Part shown: piece after piece, positions 13,656 through 26,800 of the stretch
Numbering within the stretch: position 1 is the first letter of the stretch
Layout of the letters: every line of letters starts with the position of its first letter
Assembly (NCBI GenBank): GCA_017467895.1
Contig: JAFUKB010000041.1
Span: 1-36,111 of the forward strand
Source: Clostridia bacterium
GTDB lineage: Bacteria; Bacillota; Clostridia; Christensenellales; UBA1242
Length of the DNA stretch: 36,111 nucleotides
Direction of reading: 5' to 3'
Made by a program: the position numbers and the translations under genes
The notes under the pieces: generated by a model
The model's input: the letters and a program-made list of their open reading frames with translations, nothing else
Databases searched by the model: none
What the model was told of the DNA's origin: nothing

Positions 13656-15956
13656 ATGCAAAATTCATTAAATAATTACAAAAGCAAATTATATATTTTT
13701 TTTAAATATTTATTTATTTTTTTAATATTTTTTATTGCAAATAAAGCAGGAATAAATTCTAATATATATCCCTTTGTTTTTGGGCTATTTTTTGCTTTTT
13801 TGTGGTGTAATCAAAATATTTTTATTTTGAGTTTATTATATTTGTTTGCTGGGTTTTTAAACAATTTTTCTCTATTAAATTTGGCGGGGAATGCTATTTT
13901 TATTTTTTTAATGCTATGCATTTATGGCATTCATTATAAATTAAAAAAACCTTTAAAATATTATCATATAATTATTTATGCTTGCTTGTGCTTGGCTCCA
14001 AAAATATTTATTGATATTTATTTTTTAAATAATAATATTTATCTTAGTTTTGTTGAACTTGTTTTGGGACTTTTGTATACATTTGCAACCATGAGGTTTT
14101 TTGAAAGTGTTTGTGTGCGGGGGCTTGGAGGAAGACTGACAAATTTAGAAAAAACATGCGCGTTTGTTTTTATTGCAAGTATGTTTTGTGGTTTGGTTTG
14201 CTTTGAATTTTATAATATATCCATAGTGAAATTTTTTGCGGTTTTAATTCTATTGCTTTTGGGTTATGTTGGAAACACTGCAAGTTTGATGCTTGCTTCT
14301 GGCTCTATGGGTGTTGGGTGCTTGCTTGCAACAAACAGTTTGCTTTATTTGGGTGTGTTTGCACTTTTTGCGCTTACTGTTTGTATATTTAAAACAAAAA
14401 ATAAATACATATCCTGTGTGTCAGTGCTAGCGATTGAGTGTTTGTGCGGTTTTTATTTTAAGTTTTATATTGACTTTAATTTTGTTAGCCTCTTGCCCGT
14501 GTTTGTTGCATTGCTTGTTTTTGTTGTTTTTCCAAATAAAATTCTTGACGAATATAGTGCTAGGTTTGAAGAGTCGTTTTGTAGCATGACGCAAACGAGC
14601 GTAATTAATCGCAACCGCGAAATGCTGTATAAGCGACTGGTTGAACTAAGTGATGTTTTTGCCGAAATGAATAAAGTTTATAGAAGTATGATAACTGGCG
14701 GTGTGGCAAATTCAAGTGCAAAAAGGTTGGTTTATAACGAAATAAAAATTGGCACATGCGCCGATTGCCCTAATAAGACAAAGTGTTATAGGTCACAAGA
14801 CGCGCAAGGGTCTTTAGAACGAATGATTGACATTGGTTTTGAAAAGGGCAAGGTAAATTTGTTAGATGTTCCAACCCTTTTTGCGGGCAAGTGTGAAAAA
14901 CTTAATGCCTTGGTAGGCAACATAAACGGCTTAATTTCTCAATATAAAAACTATGCGGGGCTTATGAATAATATTGATGCAAGCAAAGTCTTGCTGGCAG
15001 AACAGTTGTTTGGAGTGTCTAAAATTATGCGAGAGTTAAGTCTGGAGGTTAGTGCTGGGGTTAACTTTGAAAAGGGCAAGGAACGAAAAATTATTGATGA
15101 GTTGACATATAATAATATAATTTGCTCTGACGCACTGGTGTTTGAGGACAAAAGTAGAGTTGCTTCGGTAACACTTGCCGTAAGAAAAGAGGACAGTTTA
15201 AAAGCAAGCATAAGCAAAGTTGTGAGCCGAGTTTGTTGCTGTAAAATGGATGTGGTAATTGAAGAGAGCAGTGCTAGGGCGGGTTGGCAGGTGCTAACAT
15301 TAAAGTCTGCGCCTAAATATGATTGTATTTTTGGAGTTGCTACCAAAACAAAAACTGGGTCGCAAACGAGTGGCGATTGCTATTCGGTTATAAAAATAAA
15401 TGATTCAAAATATCTTTTTGCACTGTGCGATGGCATGGGAAGCGGACAAAAGGCAGAAGAGATTAGTAGTACGGCGATTGGGTTAATTGAAAATTTTTAT
15501 AAGGCGGGCTTTGAGGAGGATATCATTATATCTAGCGTAAATAAGTTGTTAAGTATGGGCAAAGACGAATCGTTTTCGGCGCTTGACATTTGCGTGGTTG
15601 ATGTAAGGGAAGGTATTGGGAATTTTATAAAAATGGGTGCGCCTGAGAGTTTTGTAAAACATAAAGAAACAACCGAAATGATTGAAATAGGTGCACTCCC
15701 ACTTGGTATTGTGCAAAATACTGAAACCAAAACAAAACAAGTGTATTTGTCAAGCGGGGACAAAATTGTAATGGTGACCGATGGAATTAGTGACAGTTTT
15801 AAATCTATTGAGCAACTAAGTGATTATATAAACAATATTTCTGCAAACAATCCGCAAGAAATTGCCGAACAACTGCTGAGCAAAGCCCTTTCTTTAAACA
15901 AAAAAGTTGCACAAGACGATATGAGTGTTGTTGTTACTAAAATATTTGAAAGATAA
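13656..15956 (+). CDS. spoIIE: SpoIIE, stage II sporulation serine phosphatase
   Basis: Membrane PP2C-type phosphatase that dephosphorylates the anti-anti-sigma factor SpoIIAA in the forespore, freeing sigma-F, and helps form the polar septum. The first 300 or so residues carry about ten hydrophobic segments. The middle is the FtsZ/oligomerisation region and includes a Cys cluster (CADCPNKTKC). The C-terminal phosphatase has DGMGSG (D592), FSALDICVVD (D644), VTDGISDS (D709) and QDDMSVVV (D754/D755), which are the manganese ligands. Length 766 aa (827 in B. subtilis). An AAAAGGA site precedes the ATG. I saw no 0A box immediately upstream. The neighbouring SPOCS/LysM gene lies 55 bases downstream. 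Confidence 0.95.
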   Translation: MQNSLNNYKSKLYIFFKYLFIFLIFFIANKAGINSNIYPFVFGLFFAFLWCNQNIFILSLLYLFAGFLNNFSLLNLAGNAIFIFLMLCIYGIHYKLKKPLKYYHIIIYACLCLAPKIFIDIYFLNNNIYLSFVELVLGLLYTFATMRFFESVCVRGLGGRLTNLEKTCAFVFIASMFCGLVCFEFYNISIVKFFAVLILLLLGYVGNTASLMLASGSMGVGCLLATNSLLYLGVFALFALTVCIFKTKNKYISCVSVLAIECLCGFYFKFYIDFNFVSLLPVFVALLVFVVFPNKILDEYSARFEESFCSMTQTSVINRNREMLYKRLVELSDVFAEMNKVYRSMITGGVANSSAKRLVYNEIKIGTCADCPNKTKCYRSQDAQGSLERMIDIGFEKGKVNLLDVPTLFAGKCEKLNALVGNINGLISQYKNYAGLMNNIDASKVLLAEQLFGVSKIMRELSLEVSAGVNFEKGKERKIIDELTYNNIICSDALVFEDKSRVASVTLAVRKEDSLKASISKVVSRVCCCKMDVVIEESSARAGWQVLTLKSAPKYDCIFGVATKTKTGSQTSGDCYSVIKINDSKYLFALCDGMGSGQKAEEISSTAIGLIENFYKAGFEEDIIISSVNKLLSMGKDESFSALDICVVDVREGIGNFIKMGAPESFVKHKETTEMIEIGALPLGIVQNTETKTKQVYLSSGDKIVMVTDGISDSFKSIEQLSDYINNISANNPQEIAEQLLSKALSLNKKVAQDDMSVVVTKIFER

Positions 15957-16011
15957 ATTTTGTCATAAATTCAAAATGCTGACAATAAAATATTGTAACA
16001 GTGGAGGTTTT

Positions 16012-17553
16012 ATGGAAAATAAATATGACAGTGTTCCTGTTTTAAAAAAAATTAAATGTGATGCGCAACAAGCGGTATTGGAAAATAATGTTGCATTAGA
16101 AGACGAAGAGGTCGCAAAAGTTCTTTCGGTTGCTACCAATATTGACTTAGAGCAAAACCCAGAAATGCTCGTAGGGGAATGTAATTTAAGTGGTAGGGTT
16201 GTTTTAAATGTTATTTATCTTACAGCAAATGGAGAAATCAACAGTCAAACAGCGGTTAGCCAATTTAATTATAAGTTAAAAAATGAAAAAATTGATTCAT
16301 CGTCAAAAATAAATGCAAAGGCTCAAATTGTGGGCACTCAAATTGATAAAATAATGGGTAATCAAATTAAAGTGGTAACCACGGTTAATATTGATGCTAT
16401 GTTAATTAAAAATGTAAACATGCAATATTTATTAGAGGCGGGCGATGGAGTTTATGTTAAACAAGCAAAGCAGAATGTTGTTTCGCTAAAAAGTCAAAAT
16501 TGTGAAAGATTTGAAGAGGCTCTGTCTGCAACAGTTAAAGATGGTGTTGCAAAAGTGCTTTTTGTTAATGCCGAATGCTTAATTAAAGAATATGAGGCTG
16601 GCACTGGCTTTATTGCTGTTTCTGGCGAACTGTATACAAAGGTTGTTTATGTTAATAAGCAAGAAATTCCAGAACTTCAAACTGTAAACATTAGCACAAC
16701 TTTCAAACATGAACTTGACGCCGATGGGGTTACTAAAGATAGTAATTTGGAAGCGTTTTTGCATATTGTCCATGAGCAAATTAAAGTGGAGATTGAAGAA
16801 AACGAACAGGATTCAATAATTAATGTTTCTGTTCCGCTTGTTGCTTGCAATAACGAATATATTGAAAATGGCATTATGACTGTGGTTGACGCTTACTCTG
16901 TGCAAGATGTAATTTCTATTTCAAGCGAAGAAGAAATGACATGCGTTAATTTAAAGCCTGAATATGTTGAGGGTAAAATTGAGGGCAATGTAATTTTAAC
17001 GGATAATGAGCCTAGGGTAGATAAATATCTTGCAACAACCAATGTATGTAATCAGGTTAGCAATGCCTATGTTTCAAATGGCGTTTTAAATGTTGAGGGT
17101 GTGGTTTCTGCAAATGTTGTTTATTTAAACGACGAGTTGGGAGGATTACAATCGGTTGAAATAGAAATACCTTATGTTTTAGATAAAAAAGTTGACTTGC
17201 CAGACAATGCGGTTGTTGAAGCAAATGTTGGGCTTTTTGATGTTGATGTAATGGTTAAGCGTGGTAGGGAAATCTATTTTGATGCAAAAGCAAAAGCACT
17301 TGTAAATATTACACTTGAAAATTCACTTTGTATGGTGACCAAAGCCGAAGATTTAGAAAAATTACCGGAAAGAGATTCTGCACTTGAAATTTATTTTGCA
17401 AAAGCAGGCGAGAGTTTTTGGAATATTGCTAAAAACTTAAAAATTCCTACCGAAATTATTGCAAATCAAAATGCCAATCTTGTTGACCCGCTAGAAAAAG
17501 ACGAAAACATTGCAATTTATTATCAAAAACAAAGAAATGTTCAAAATAATTAA
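16012..17553 (+). CDS. SPOCS (DUF3794) and LysM domain protein, probable spore-envelope protein
   Basis: A 513-residue soluble protein made of about three DUF3794/SPOCS beta modules (for example VGECNLSGRVVLNVIYLTANGE near residue 50, ISGELYTKVVYV-like strands, and SANVVYLNDELGGLQSVEIEIPY near 365-385). It ends in a LysM peptidoglycan-binding domain (IYFAKAGESFWNIAKNLKIP...). This architecture is found in Clostridia and is related to spore-coat and germination proteins such as SafA/SpoVID. GGAGG lies four bases before the ATG at 16012; the longer frame from 15925 overlaps the spoIIE end and was rejected. The position directly after spoIIE suggests sporulation-stage expression, possibly co-transcribed. 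Confidence 0.85.
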   Translation: MENKYDSVPVLKKIKCDAQQAVLENNVALEDEEVAKVLSVATNIDLEQNPEMLVGECNLSGRVVLNVIYLTANGEINSQTAVSQFNYKLKNEKIDSSSKINAKAQIVGTQIDKIMGNQIKVVTTVNIDAMLIKNVNMQYLLEAGDGVYVKQAKQNVVSLKSQNCERFEEALSATVKDGVAKVLFVNAECLIKEYEAGTGFIAVSGELYTKVVYVNKQEIPELQTVNISTTFKHELDADGVTKDSNLEAFLHIVHEQIKVEIEENEQDSIINVSVPLVACNNEYIENGIMTVVDAYSVQDVISISSEEEMTCVNLKPEYVEGKIEGNVILTDNEPRVDKYLATTNVCNQVSNAYVSNGVLNVEGVVSANVVYLNDELGGLQSVEIEIPYVLDKKVDLPDNAVVEANVGLFDVDVMVKRGREIYFDAKAKALVNITLENSLCMVTKAEDLEKLPERDSALEIYFAKAGESFWNIAKNLKIPTEIIANQNANLVDPLEKDENIAIYYQKQRNVQNN

Positions 17554-17594
17554 TAATATTAAAAATAAATTTTTGTTATAAATAATTTTTAGCC

Positions 17595-17645
17595 AAAAAC
17601 AAGGCAAAATTTCAAAGAAAATGAAAAATAGCCTTGTTTTTTTGC
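17595..17645 (+). terminator. Rho-independent terminator after the SPOCS/LysM gene
   Basis: AAAAACAAGGC (17595-17605) pairs with GCCTTGTTTTT (17631-17641), with a 25-base loop and T-run. The remaining gene-free sequence (17646-17810) is very AT-rich and shows no further structure I can support. Confidence 0.7.
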
Positions 17646-17810
17646 ATTTTTTTAATTATTTGTTTGTTTTTAGACAATTTTGTTCAATTATTAAAGATAA
17701 TTATTTTAACTTAATTTGTTTAATTTTGACTTTTTCTTTAAATAATTGCCTTCTATTTATTTAAAAAATAAATAAAAAAAATATTTTTGTTGTTTATATT
17801 CCCTTTTTAT

Positions 17811-17840
17811 TTGATAAAACTTTACAAAAAGTGTTAAAAT
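17811..17840 (+). promoter_or_regulatory. Sigma-A-type promoter of the giant lipoprotein gene
   Basis: TTGATA (17811-17816), 18-base spacer, TAAAAT (17835-17840). It falls over the apparent upstream start at 17831, which supports the ATG at 17897. Confidence 0.6.
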
Positions 17841-17896
17841 ATGTGCATAAGTATTGTTCTGCAAACTTTTTGCATAGCCAAAAAATAGGGGAATTT

Positions 17897-20800
17897 ATGA
17901 AAAAAACAAATTTTAAAAAATTAAGTGTGTTTTTTGCTTTTATATTTGGAGCATTTCTTTTTGTTGCCTGTGGTCAGACCAGAGGAAATGTAACCTTTAA
18001 AGACACACAAATTCAAATGGCGTATGGCGAAGAAATTAATATTGCCGATTTAGTTGTGTTAGACGGCTTAAATATTGGCAGTGTTGTTTTTGAGTCAAGT
18101 AATCCTGAAATTGTTCTTGTCACTCCAAGGCAAACCATTGTTGCTGGAGAAGAAGATGGTGTTGCAATTTTGTCAGCACAGGGGTACAACGGCTATCTAG
18201 AAATTCAAGTTCTTGGCACAAACCTTGCTTTTTCTGCACCAACCAATGTTCACTATGAACAGTCGTCTGGCTTAGTTATGTGGGACAGTGTTTATGCTGG
18301 CAATGTTGTTGCAAACAATTACACAATTAAAGTAACTCACAACGGCGAGGCATTTGAACCTCAAACAATCAATTCTGCTTCTTATCAAATAATAGGCGAG
18401 GGTGTGTTTGAGGTGGAAGTATCTTGCAATGCAAAGTCTGGTGTGCAGGCATCACCTTTTTCTCAAAAATATACATTTACCAAACTTGCAAGCCCACTAA
18501 ATGTTCAATACAATTCAAACACTGGATTATTAGAATGGCAAGCACCAGAGGGAATAACTCACTTTTATGTAAAAAAAGATGGTGTTTTAAGTGAAAAACT
18601 TACCGAAACTTCTTTTGCTTTAAATTTAACTGAAACAAAAACGCATGAAATTTCCGTTGTGTCTGCTGGCGAAGCAGAACAAGAAAATGTTTTTGGCTCT
18701 TCAAGTGAAGTGTTGTCACTTACTCGCCTTGTTGCACCTGAAATCTCGGTTTCTAATGGTGTGGTAACATGGCAAGATGAACAGGCGGGCGTTGCCGGCT
18801 ACGCAGTTTCTATCTCGGCCGTTTCTGGCGGAGAACAAAATCAAATTTTAAGTGAAGTAGTCTTGCATAATGGAGCGTACTATGCTTATAAATTGCCAAG
18901 CCTTGAAGCGGGTGAATATGTTGTTAATGTTGGCGCGCTTGGCTCAAACAGCGATAACGGCATTTATGTTGCAGGAACTCACTTTTTAAACAGTGCCTTG
19001 GCACAAACTGAAAAAACCGAAAAACTTGAGTCCAAAGACTTGGTGTTTGATAAATCAACAAAAACAATTTCGGTTAAAGATTTTGATTTGTCTTTGGGTT
19101 TAAACTTACAATTAGTTGCACAAAAACAGGGCGAAGACGCTAATGTTATTGATATTTCATCGGGCAATGTTGTTTTTGATTTTGCAGATGCGGGCGTTTA
19201 CAGTTTTTATTTACTAAATGTTTCAAAAACTGACAAGGAAATAACATCTGAGGCGGGCGAGCCTCTAACCGTAATTAAACTTGCAGAAATCTCAACCATA
19301 ACTCAAACTGAGGATTCTGCTGGCGAATATGTTTTAAACGGATTAACACTTGAACATGCAACAAAGTTTGATGTGAGTGTTGCATATGAGGGTGGCAACC
19401 CAACAAAACTCACACTTAATGATGGCAACTATGGTTTAACTTCAAGCATTTTTGCTGGTGTTGGTAACTATGCTGTTAATGTTGTTGCTTTTGGCACAGA
19501 TGCAGACAACTTTTATGTTCTTGAAAGCACGACAACTTTGCAGGTAGTAAGGTTAAAAACCAACACACTCTCTCGCAATGGCGAAAAAATTGAGTGGGCA
19601 ACTTCTGGCAGTTTGGCGGACATTGCATACTCATATTCATATACGGGCGCCGATGAACAAATTGGCATGGTGCAAACAAACAGTTTTGATTTAACTCCGT
19701 TAGTTGTTGGCTCTTATGATTTTACGGTTAAAGCGGTTGGCTTAAACAAAACAAACGCAAAAATTTTGGTTTTAGACGCATTCAACTCAGAAACAGTTGC
19801 GTTTGAAATTAAAAGACCTTTAGCCCAAGTGCCTTTGGCATTGGAGCGTAGTGCTACTGGATATAATTTGGTTATTACACCTGTTGAAAATGCAACTACA
19901 TATACAATTACATTAAACAGTCAACCTTTTAAAGTTGAAAACTATACAGGAACCGAAAATATTGTAATAGCGGTTGAAAGTTGTTTTGCTTCGGCAGGTG
20001 CTGGCATTAATATGTTAAACTACAATTTTGAGGTTTGTGCAACAAACAGCCAAAACACATATTATGAGCCAAGCCCAACTAGCATAATTACTGTTAAAAA
20101 AGAATTGGCTCCTACAAAATTTACAGTGTCGTCAGATGAGGTTGTTTCAACCGATAAAGAACTTTCTCATATTCAAGATGTAGAAGTTTTAATAAACGAT
20201 ATTGCAACAAACATGCTTGACGCAAATACAAACACATTTAATGTAAAAATTAGATACATAGCAAAAAGTCAAAACTATGACGGTGTATATTATATAGATA
20301 GTGATTATGCCGAATTTAAACTAGAACGCTTGCAAGTTGCTGTTAAGGTTTATGGCTTAAAAGCATATTGGAGCGTTGGAACAACAACTCAAGCCTATAC
20401 TCCATATTTAAACTTTGAACAAGGAGCAAAAACCTATTCGTTAAATTTAACTTATTTCCCAATGGTTGATTTAGAAGAATTTAAAATTGAAAGATTTGGT
20501 TTTAGCCTTGACTCGGCATTGAACGGATATGTTGAATGTGCTGTTGGAAAATTCAGTGCCGACATTGCCGGCGAATATGTAAACGGCAAGTTTGTTAGTG
20601 GAAACGGCGGAGCACTTTCAACATATCATGTTGGTGGCAAATCTAAAGCAACTGTTTTGCAAAACGCAAACACAAATATAAATATTGGAATTGCAGAACA
20701 AGATGGCAAAGTTAATGTTTCTTGGACGGCAAAAGAGAACGCTGAATATTCATTATTTGATGGCACAGATGAAGTTACAGGTTTAAATAACTCTGCAAAC

Positions 20801-23800
20801 ATTGATGCAAGCAAACTTGCTAAAGCAGGCAAATATAATTTGTCGCTAGAAGAAATTGTTGATAATAAAACATACATCTATGTGTTCTATTTAAACAGAC
20901 TCTCGGCAGTTGAATCGTTAACAATTTTAAGTGACGAGACATTTAAGGCAGAGTTAATTGCAGGTGCAAAAGCGGTTGAAATTAAACAAGGCGACCTTGC
21001 AATTTTGAACCTTAAAAATGTTCAAACAGACGCAACAACAATCAGTGTAAGATATATTGCAAAAGACCCAACAAACGCATGTGAATTCTATTTGAATAGC
21101 GATGTAACAACTTATTCATTTGCAAGACTCTCGGCACTTAACACTGTTAGCAACTTAAATATTTATGAAAATGTTATTAGTTGGACAAAAGAAGGCTCGG
21201 CAGATGTTTCTGCATATGTTTATAATGTAAAATTCTTTGACCAAAACTCAAACGAAGAAGTTGTAACACTTCAAGCACAAACGGCAAACAGCATAGATTT
21301 GGCAACCGAAGAATATCAAACCATATTGGCAAAACTTTCGGGAATTAAATATATTTCAATAGAAAAATATGTTGGCGAGTTTGTGGCAAACGGCGAAGCG
21401 GTTAACTATTTAACCTCGCCTTATTCTGCAGAAGTTGCATTAAAAATTATTGATGCCCCAACCAATGTAAAAATTGAGTTGGCAGAAGACGCAAGTGGCG
21501 TAAATGCCATTGTGCAATCGGCATTAACCATTAGTTGGACGGTTAACCAAGAGGGAGTGGAAATTGCTGGCTACACTGTTGAAATTACTCACAATGGCAA
21601 AAGCACCACCTATGAAAGTTCTGCCGTGTTCACTGTTGACGCAACCAGTGAATTGTTTAAAGACGAAGGTCAGTGGTCGGTTAGGGTTAGAGCGTTAGGT
21701 GCTAACGATTCAATTCTTTCTGAGTTTAGCGAAAGCGTTTCGGTTTTAAGGCTTAAAGCAAGTGCTGGCTTGGTTCTTACAAAAACGGGCGTTATTTCTT
21801 GGAATAAAGTAGATAATGCATTGCAATATATGATTGCTTATGCTTGCAATGGTGGAACCGACACCATTATGGTTGCAAATAATACACTTTCTTCCGAAGG
21901 CTTTAAAACAGTGCTAGAAAATGAGTTTGCTGGAACAATTAATTTAAGTTTGTATGCTTTGGGTGACGGTGAAACAACATTAACCAGCCAAACAACAGCA
22001 TCATATACAAGGCTTGAAAAACCAGTTATAACTTATGAAAACGATAGAATAGTGCTTGAAAACTACTCAACATACCCAGCAAATACAAAATTGTTTGCAA
22101 CAGCAACAATCAATGGCAATGTTGTAATAAGCAAAGAGATTTCGCTTGAACTTGATGATAACAAAAAATATGTATGGTATTATCCAACCGAATTCTCTTA
22201 TGTAGATGAAAACGGGCAAACTGTTGCAGTGGATTCTTCTACTCAACAAGACATTAATTTTGTATTTGAGGCGTGCAACAGTGGCTTGGAATACTTAAAT
22301 TCAAACAAAGTTTCACAAAAAGTAACAATTTTATCTCCACTTTCTGACTTAAGAATGGTTAGATCAGAAGCGGGCATGATTAAACTTTTGGCAACTAATA
22401 CAAACTCGAGTGTTGTAACAGCAAAAGTTAACTTAAATGACAATGTTTGGTTATTTAATGGCAATGTTGAGTTGGAACTTTCTGACAGAATTATTGAAAA
22501 CATTCCAACTTCTTGGACATTTGCTATTCAAGCAATAGGTGGCAATTCTGATTCGAACATTTATATTAATAGTAAAGTTGCATATATTAGCGGAACAAAA
22601 CTTGGCACGGTTCAAGGCATAACAACAACCGACGGTAAAATAACTTGGAACCAAGTAACCGGCGCGTCTGATTACAAAATGTGTGTAGACTACACAACTT
22701 ATTTGAGCGGATACTTTGCAACAAGGCAAGAAAGCCTGTTTGGTGCAAATTTTGCAAGTGGTGACCATGTGCTTTGCATAAGGGCACTTGGAAACATTGG
22801 AACAACACCAATTAACGCGGGCATTGTGCTTGATGGCGACTATTCTTCTGATTACACAGTAACAAAACTTGAGGCGTTATCTGACTTTACTGTAGAGAAT
22901 GGTTTCTTTACATTCACTTCAGTTCAAAAAGCCTCTGAGTATGTTATTAGAGCATATACTGACTTAGACTTAGAACCAATAGCGGAATATAGCCTTGCAC
23001 CTTATAATGTTTTCCCTAACCAAACAAATGCAAACGGTTATTATTATAGCGCACAACTTCTTTCAAAACTTGATGAACTTTCGCTTGCAAGCGGTAATAT
23101 GGCAACATTATATATAAGAATATATAATAAAACCACCCAAGAAAATTATGTATACTCTGACTATGCTTCTGTTGCTTATGGCAGTGGAACATATGACTAT
23201 GTAACTATTGCAAGAGTTCAAAATTTAGATGCAAAAATCAACTTATATCACCCAACAAAACCGGACGGCGAAAACATTGATTATACTTCAACAATAGCGT
23301 CATGGCAACAAAACATGGTTGCACCAAATAACTACCTGTTAAATATTGACGGCGTGCTTTCGGTTTCTTCAGCAAACACACTTGTGCTAGATGAGGATTG
23401 CTCTTGGAGCGTTGGTGGACATACAATAAGCCACGCACAACTAGGAAGCCAAGGCTTTGACGCAAGTGGATTGGCGTATTTAACTGCAAATTTTTCTCAA
23501 ACGATTAATTTAACAAAACTTGAAGAAGTTACTCCATATTTTGCTAATCTTGGCAACGAAACAAGAGAACTTTGCATAACTTATTCAACTGTTACAGGTG
23601 CAAATAAATATATCTCATACCTTGATGGAGAATATTTTGGAGAATATAGCAATGCCGGTATTGCAATAATGATGGATACCATGAAAGATGGTTATGTATA
23701 CGAAAATTTTGCAATGCGTGCAGTTAACACCAATGCAGACATAACTTATTTGGCAAGTAATTATTGCTATTTAAAACACTATGACAGCGAAGAAGATAAG

Positions 23801-26800
23801 GTAAAAGTTGTAAGCATAGCAAAAACAAAAGCACCAGCAATGCCAACTTTTAATGACGGCGCATTCTATTGGGAATTTACTGACAATGAATGGCTTACAA
23901 TGCTTTCTGACCAAGATAAAATTTATACTTGGAACAAATTGAGTTTGTCATTTGGCCAACTTTTAACAAGCCAATTCTTAATTAAATTTACTTCACGCTC
24001 CGCACCAATAACATCTTATGTATACTTAGATTATGTAAGGAATTATATATATGTAAGTGAAGAGCAATTTGAAACATTGTGTGGCTATATTGACACTCTT
24101 GCTCCAACACTAGACTTAAGTGATGAACAAGTATATCTTTTAAAACAAAACTTGCTAAAGTACTTTAAAGGAGGCTTTGCTTCTGCAAACCATAACTTTA
24201 GCACATTCGCAAGTTCGCTTCCTAGTGGCGACTATACTGTTGAAATAAAAACCGTAGGCAGTGGGTTGGTTATTTATGAAGACACTCGTGAGTACGAGGC
24301 ATGGTTCTCTTCAAACTACGCAAACATTGGCGTAAAATTTATTGCAAGCGCACCTAGCGTTACAGCAGTAGCATTAAGCGGAAAATACTCGCTTAAGTTT
24401 ACAAATGTAAATGTGGATTCTTCTTATTTTGCTAGTGGAATTTCATATAAATTGTTTGGAACTTATTATGATGAAGAGTACGATTTAAACCGCACCGAAT
24501 TGGTGACAACACTTGACTATGCATCACTTAATAATTCAGCACAGATTGCATTTGATTTAACCGAACTTATTAAAAACGATGTGTTAAATAGCAAATATGT
24601 TAGCATGTTTGTTACCGTTGCTGGCAATGATGGTAATCTGTTAAACGGAAAAACTTCTAATATAATTAACATTCAAATATTAAACGCAGTAACTGCAAAA
24701 GTTGAGCGCGGAATTATTTATTGGAGTGCTCAAGAATTTGCATCAAAATATCAAGCGGTTTATTTAAAAGCCGGCGAGTCTGAAGCAAAATATTTAGACT
24801 TTGCAGTTGAAGCAGAAACCGAGTGGTATTATTGGACGGCAGGCGAACTTGACGAGGCTACAACTTATACGGTAAGTTTGCAAGCATGTGGTTTAATTGA
24901 TGCTTCTATTAACAACTCAGAAACATTTATTATGTCGGGTAAGGTTACTCCTATTGGAACAGTAAACAAACTTGCAGGAATCAGCAATGTAGAAAATGGA
25001 GTAGACATTGAAAATGGCTTGTTTGTATGGCCGGCTATTGAAAACGCAACAGCATATGATGTTTATAGGTTTTCGTCAGCAGATAATGTTTTGTATGTTG
25101 AAACTGTAGGCAATAATAATTTCTATGAAACAACAGCAACAAACCTTGAAAAATATGATTATTACTTTATGTCAATCGGTACCGAAATGGAAGATTTGAC
25201 AGAAGAGTCTAACATCTTTGTAAATTCTAATCTTTCAAGCAAAAACACTGCTCAACGCTTGGGCGACATTAGGTCGGTTAGTTATGACAACGCGTTGATT
25301 TCGTTCACTCCTGTTTATAAGACCGGTTACTATAAGTTAACATTCTATAAGGTAAACAGCAAAGGCGAGCGTAGTGAAGCGATTGTTGTATACACAACCG
25401 AAACAAACTTTGACACAAACAGCAACGAAAGCCTGCTTGCTGCAGGAAGATATGAGGTTGAAATTCAAGCGGTTTATAAGGACAAAACTTTAGTTGAAAC
25501 AACTTCAGATTGCTATTATGTAATTGGCTCTAAAAACACAACTTGGTTCTATAAGTTTGATAAAGTTTATAATGTAAAAGTTGGCGAGTATGACATTCCG
25601 TCTGGTGCAAAAACAATTCATTATGACGGCGGTGTAATTTCGTGGGCACATGACAACACAGAAAGTATGGCGCTCGACACATTTGAATATAAACTTGTGT
25701 TTAAGGCATATAGTGAAAACGGAACATTTATTGGCGAAACAGTTAAAGTTGTTCCATCAACTCAAAAATATTTTGAAGGCGTTGTGTTTGATAGCATAAA
25801 TGCAACCGACAATATAACGCTTGAAATATTTGTTTATCCAACTGCCAAAGCAATGCAAACAAGCATTAATTATGTACATTCTGCTTCGGTTACTTATGGC
25901 GTTTATGCAAACGATATATTTGTTGAACCTACATATTTGCATCAATATATGCAAATTGACGAAAGCAAACTCTCAATTGGTATAACCGAAAAGAGTCAGT
26001 TAAAAATTGATTGGACTCAAGGTATTAGCGGAAGCAATACTGGCGACTTTATGTATGAAATAAGTTTCTCGATTGGTGGAGTGGAACAAGCGCCAATGAC
26101 AACAAATCAAACATATTTGATTATTGGCGATGAAGACGAAGGTTTGTTTGCAGATGATTCTGCTACAACTGTTGTGCTTAAAATAAGAGTTATTCCAACA
26201 AGCGAAAACTACATTTCGTCGGCTTGGACAAGTAGCAAAGAAATTGCTCGTCCAGAAAGCGTAACAAACTTGGCTTACGATGAAACAAATTACACAGTAA
26301 CTTGGGATCAATACGCAAGTTCTGAAAATTGGGATAGTTATAAATATAAGATTCGCGATGAAGTGACTTATGTTGATGTAAACGGAGATAGATATGTTGA
26401 GGTTTACATTATAACAGCCTCTCTTGGCGATGAAAGATATCAGCCATTTGTAATAGGCTCACATAAAATTTCGGTTGCTGTTATGGTTTCAAGTTCCGAC
26501 CAAGACAACTCAGACTTTATTTCTGCATATAAAACATTGGAAGATATTCAGTTTAATATTTTCGAAATGGGCGCAGGAACTGAGGAAAATCCTTATGTTG
26601 TTCTTGACCAAACTCAATTTGCCAACATGCAATATCGCATGCAAAAAGACGCAAAAAATAACGAATACTATTTGACTCGTGAGATAAATGGCGAACTAAG
26701 TGTTGATAATCAAAAAATAACTGACGCGTTAACTGGCTACTATTTTAGGCAAGACGCACACATAACATTGGTTAAAAACGGAACAGTAGACCAAACGCTT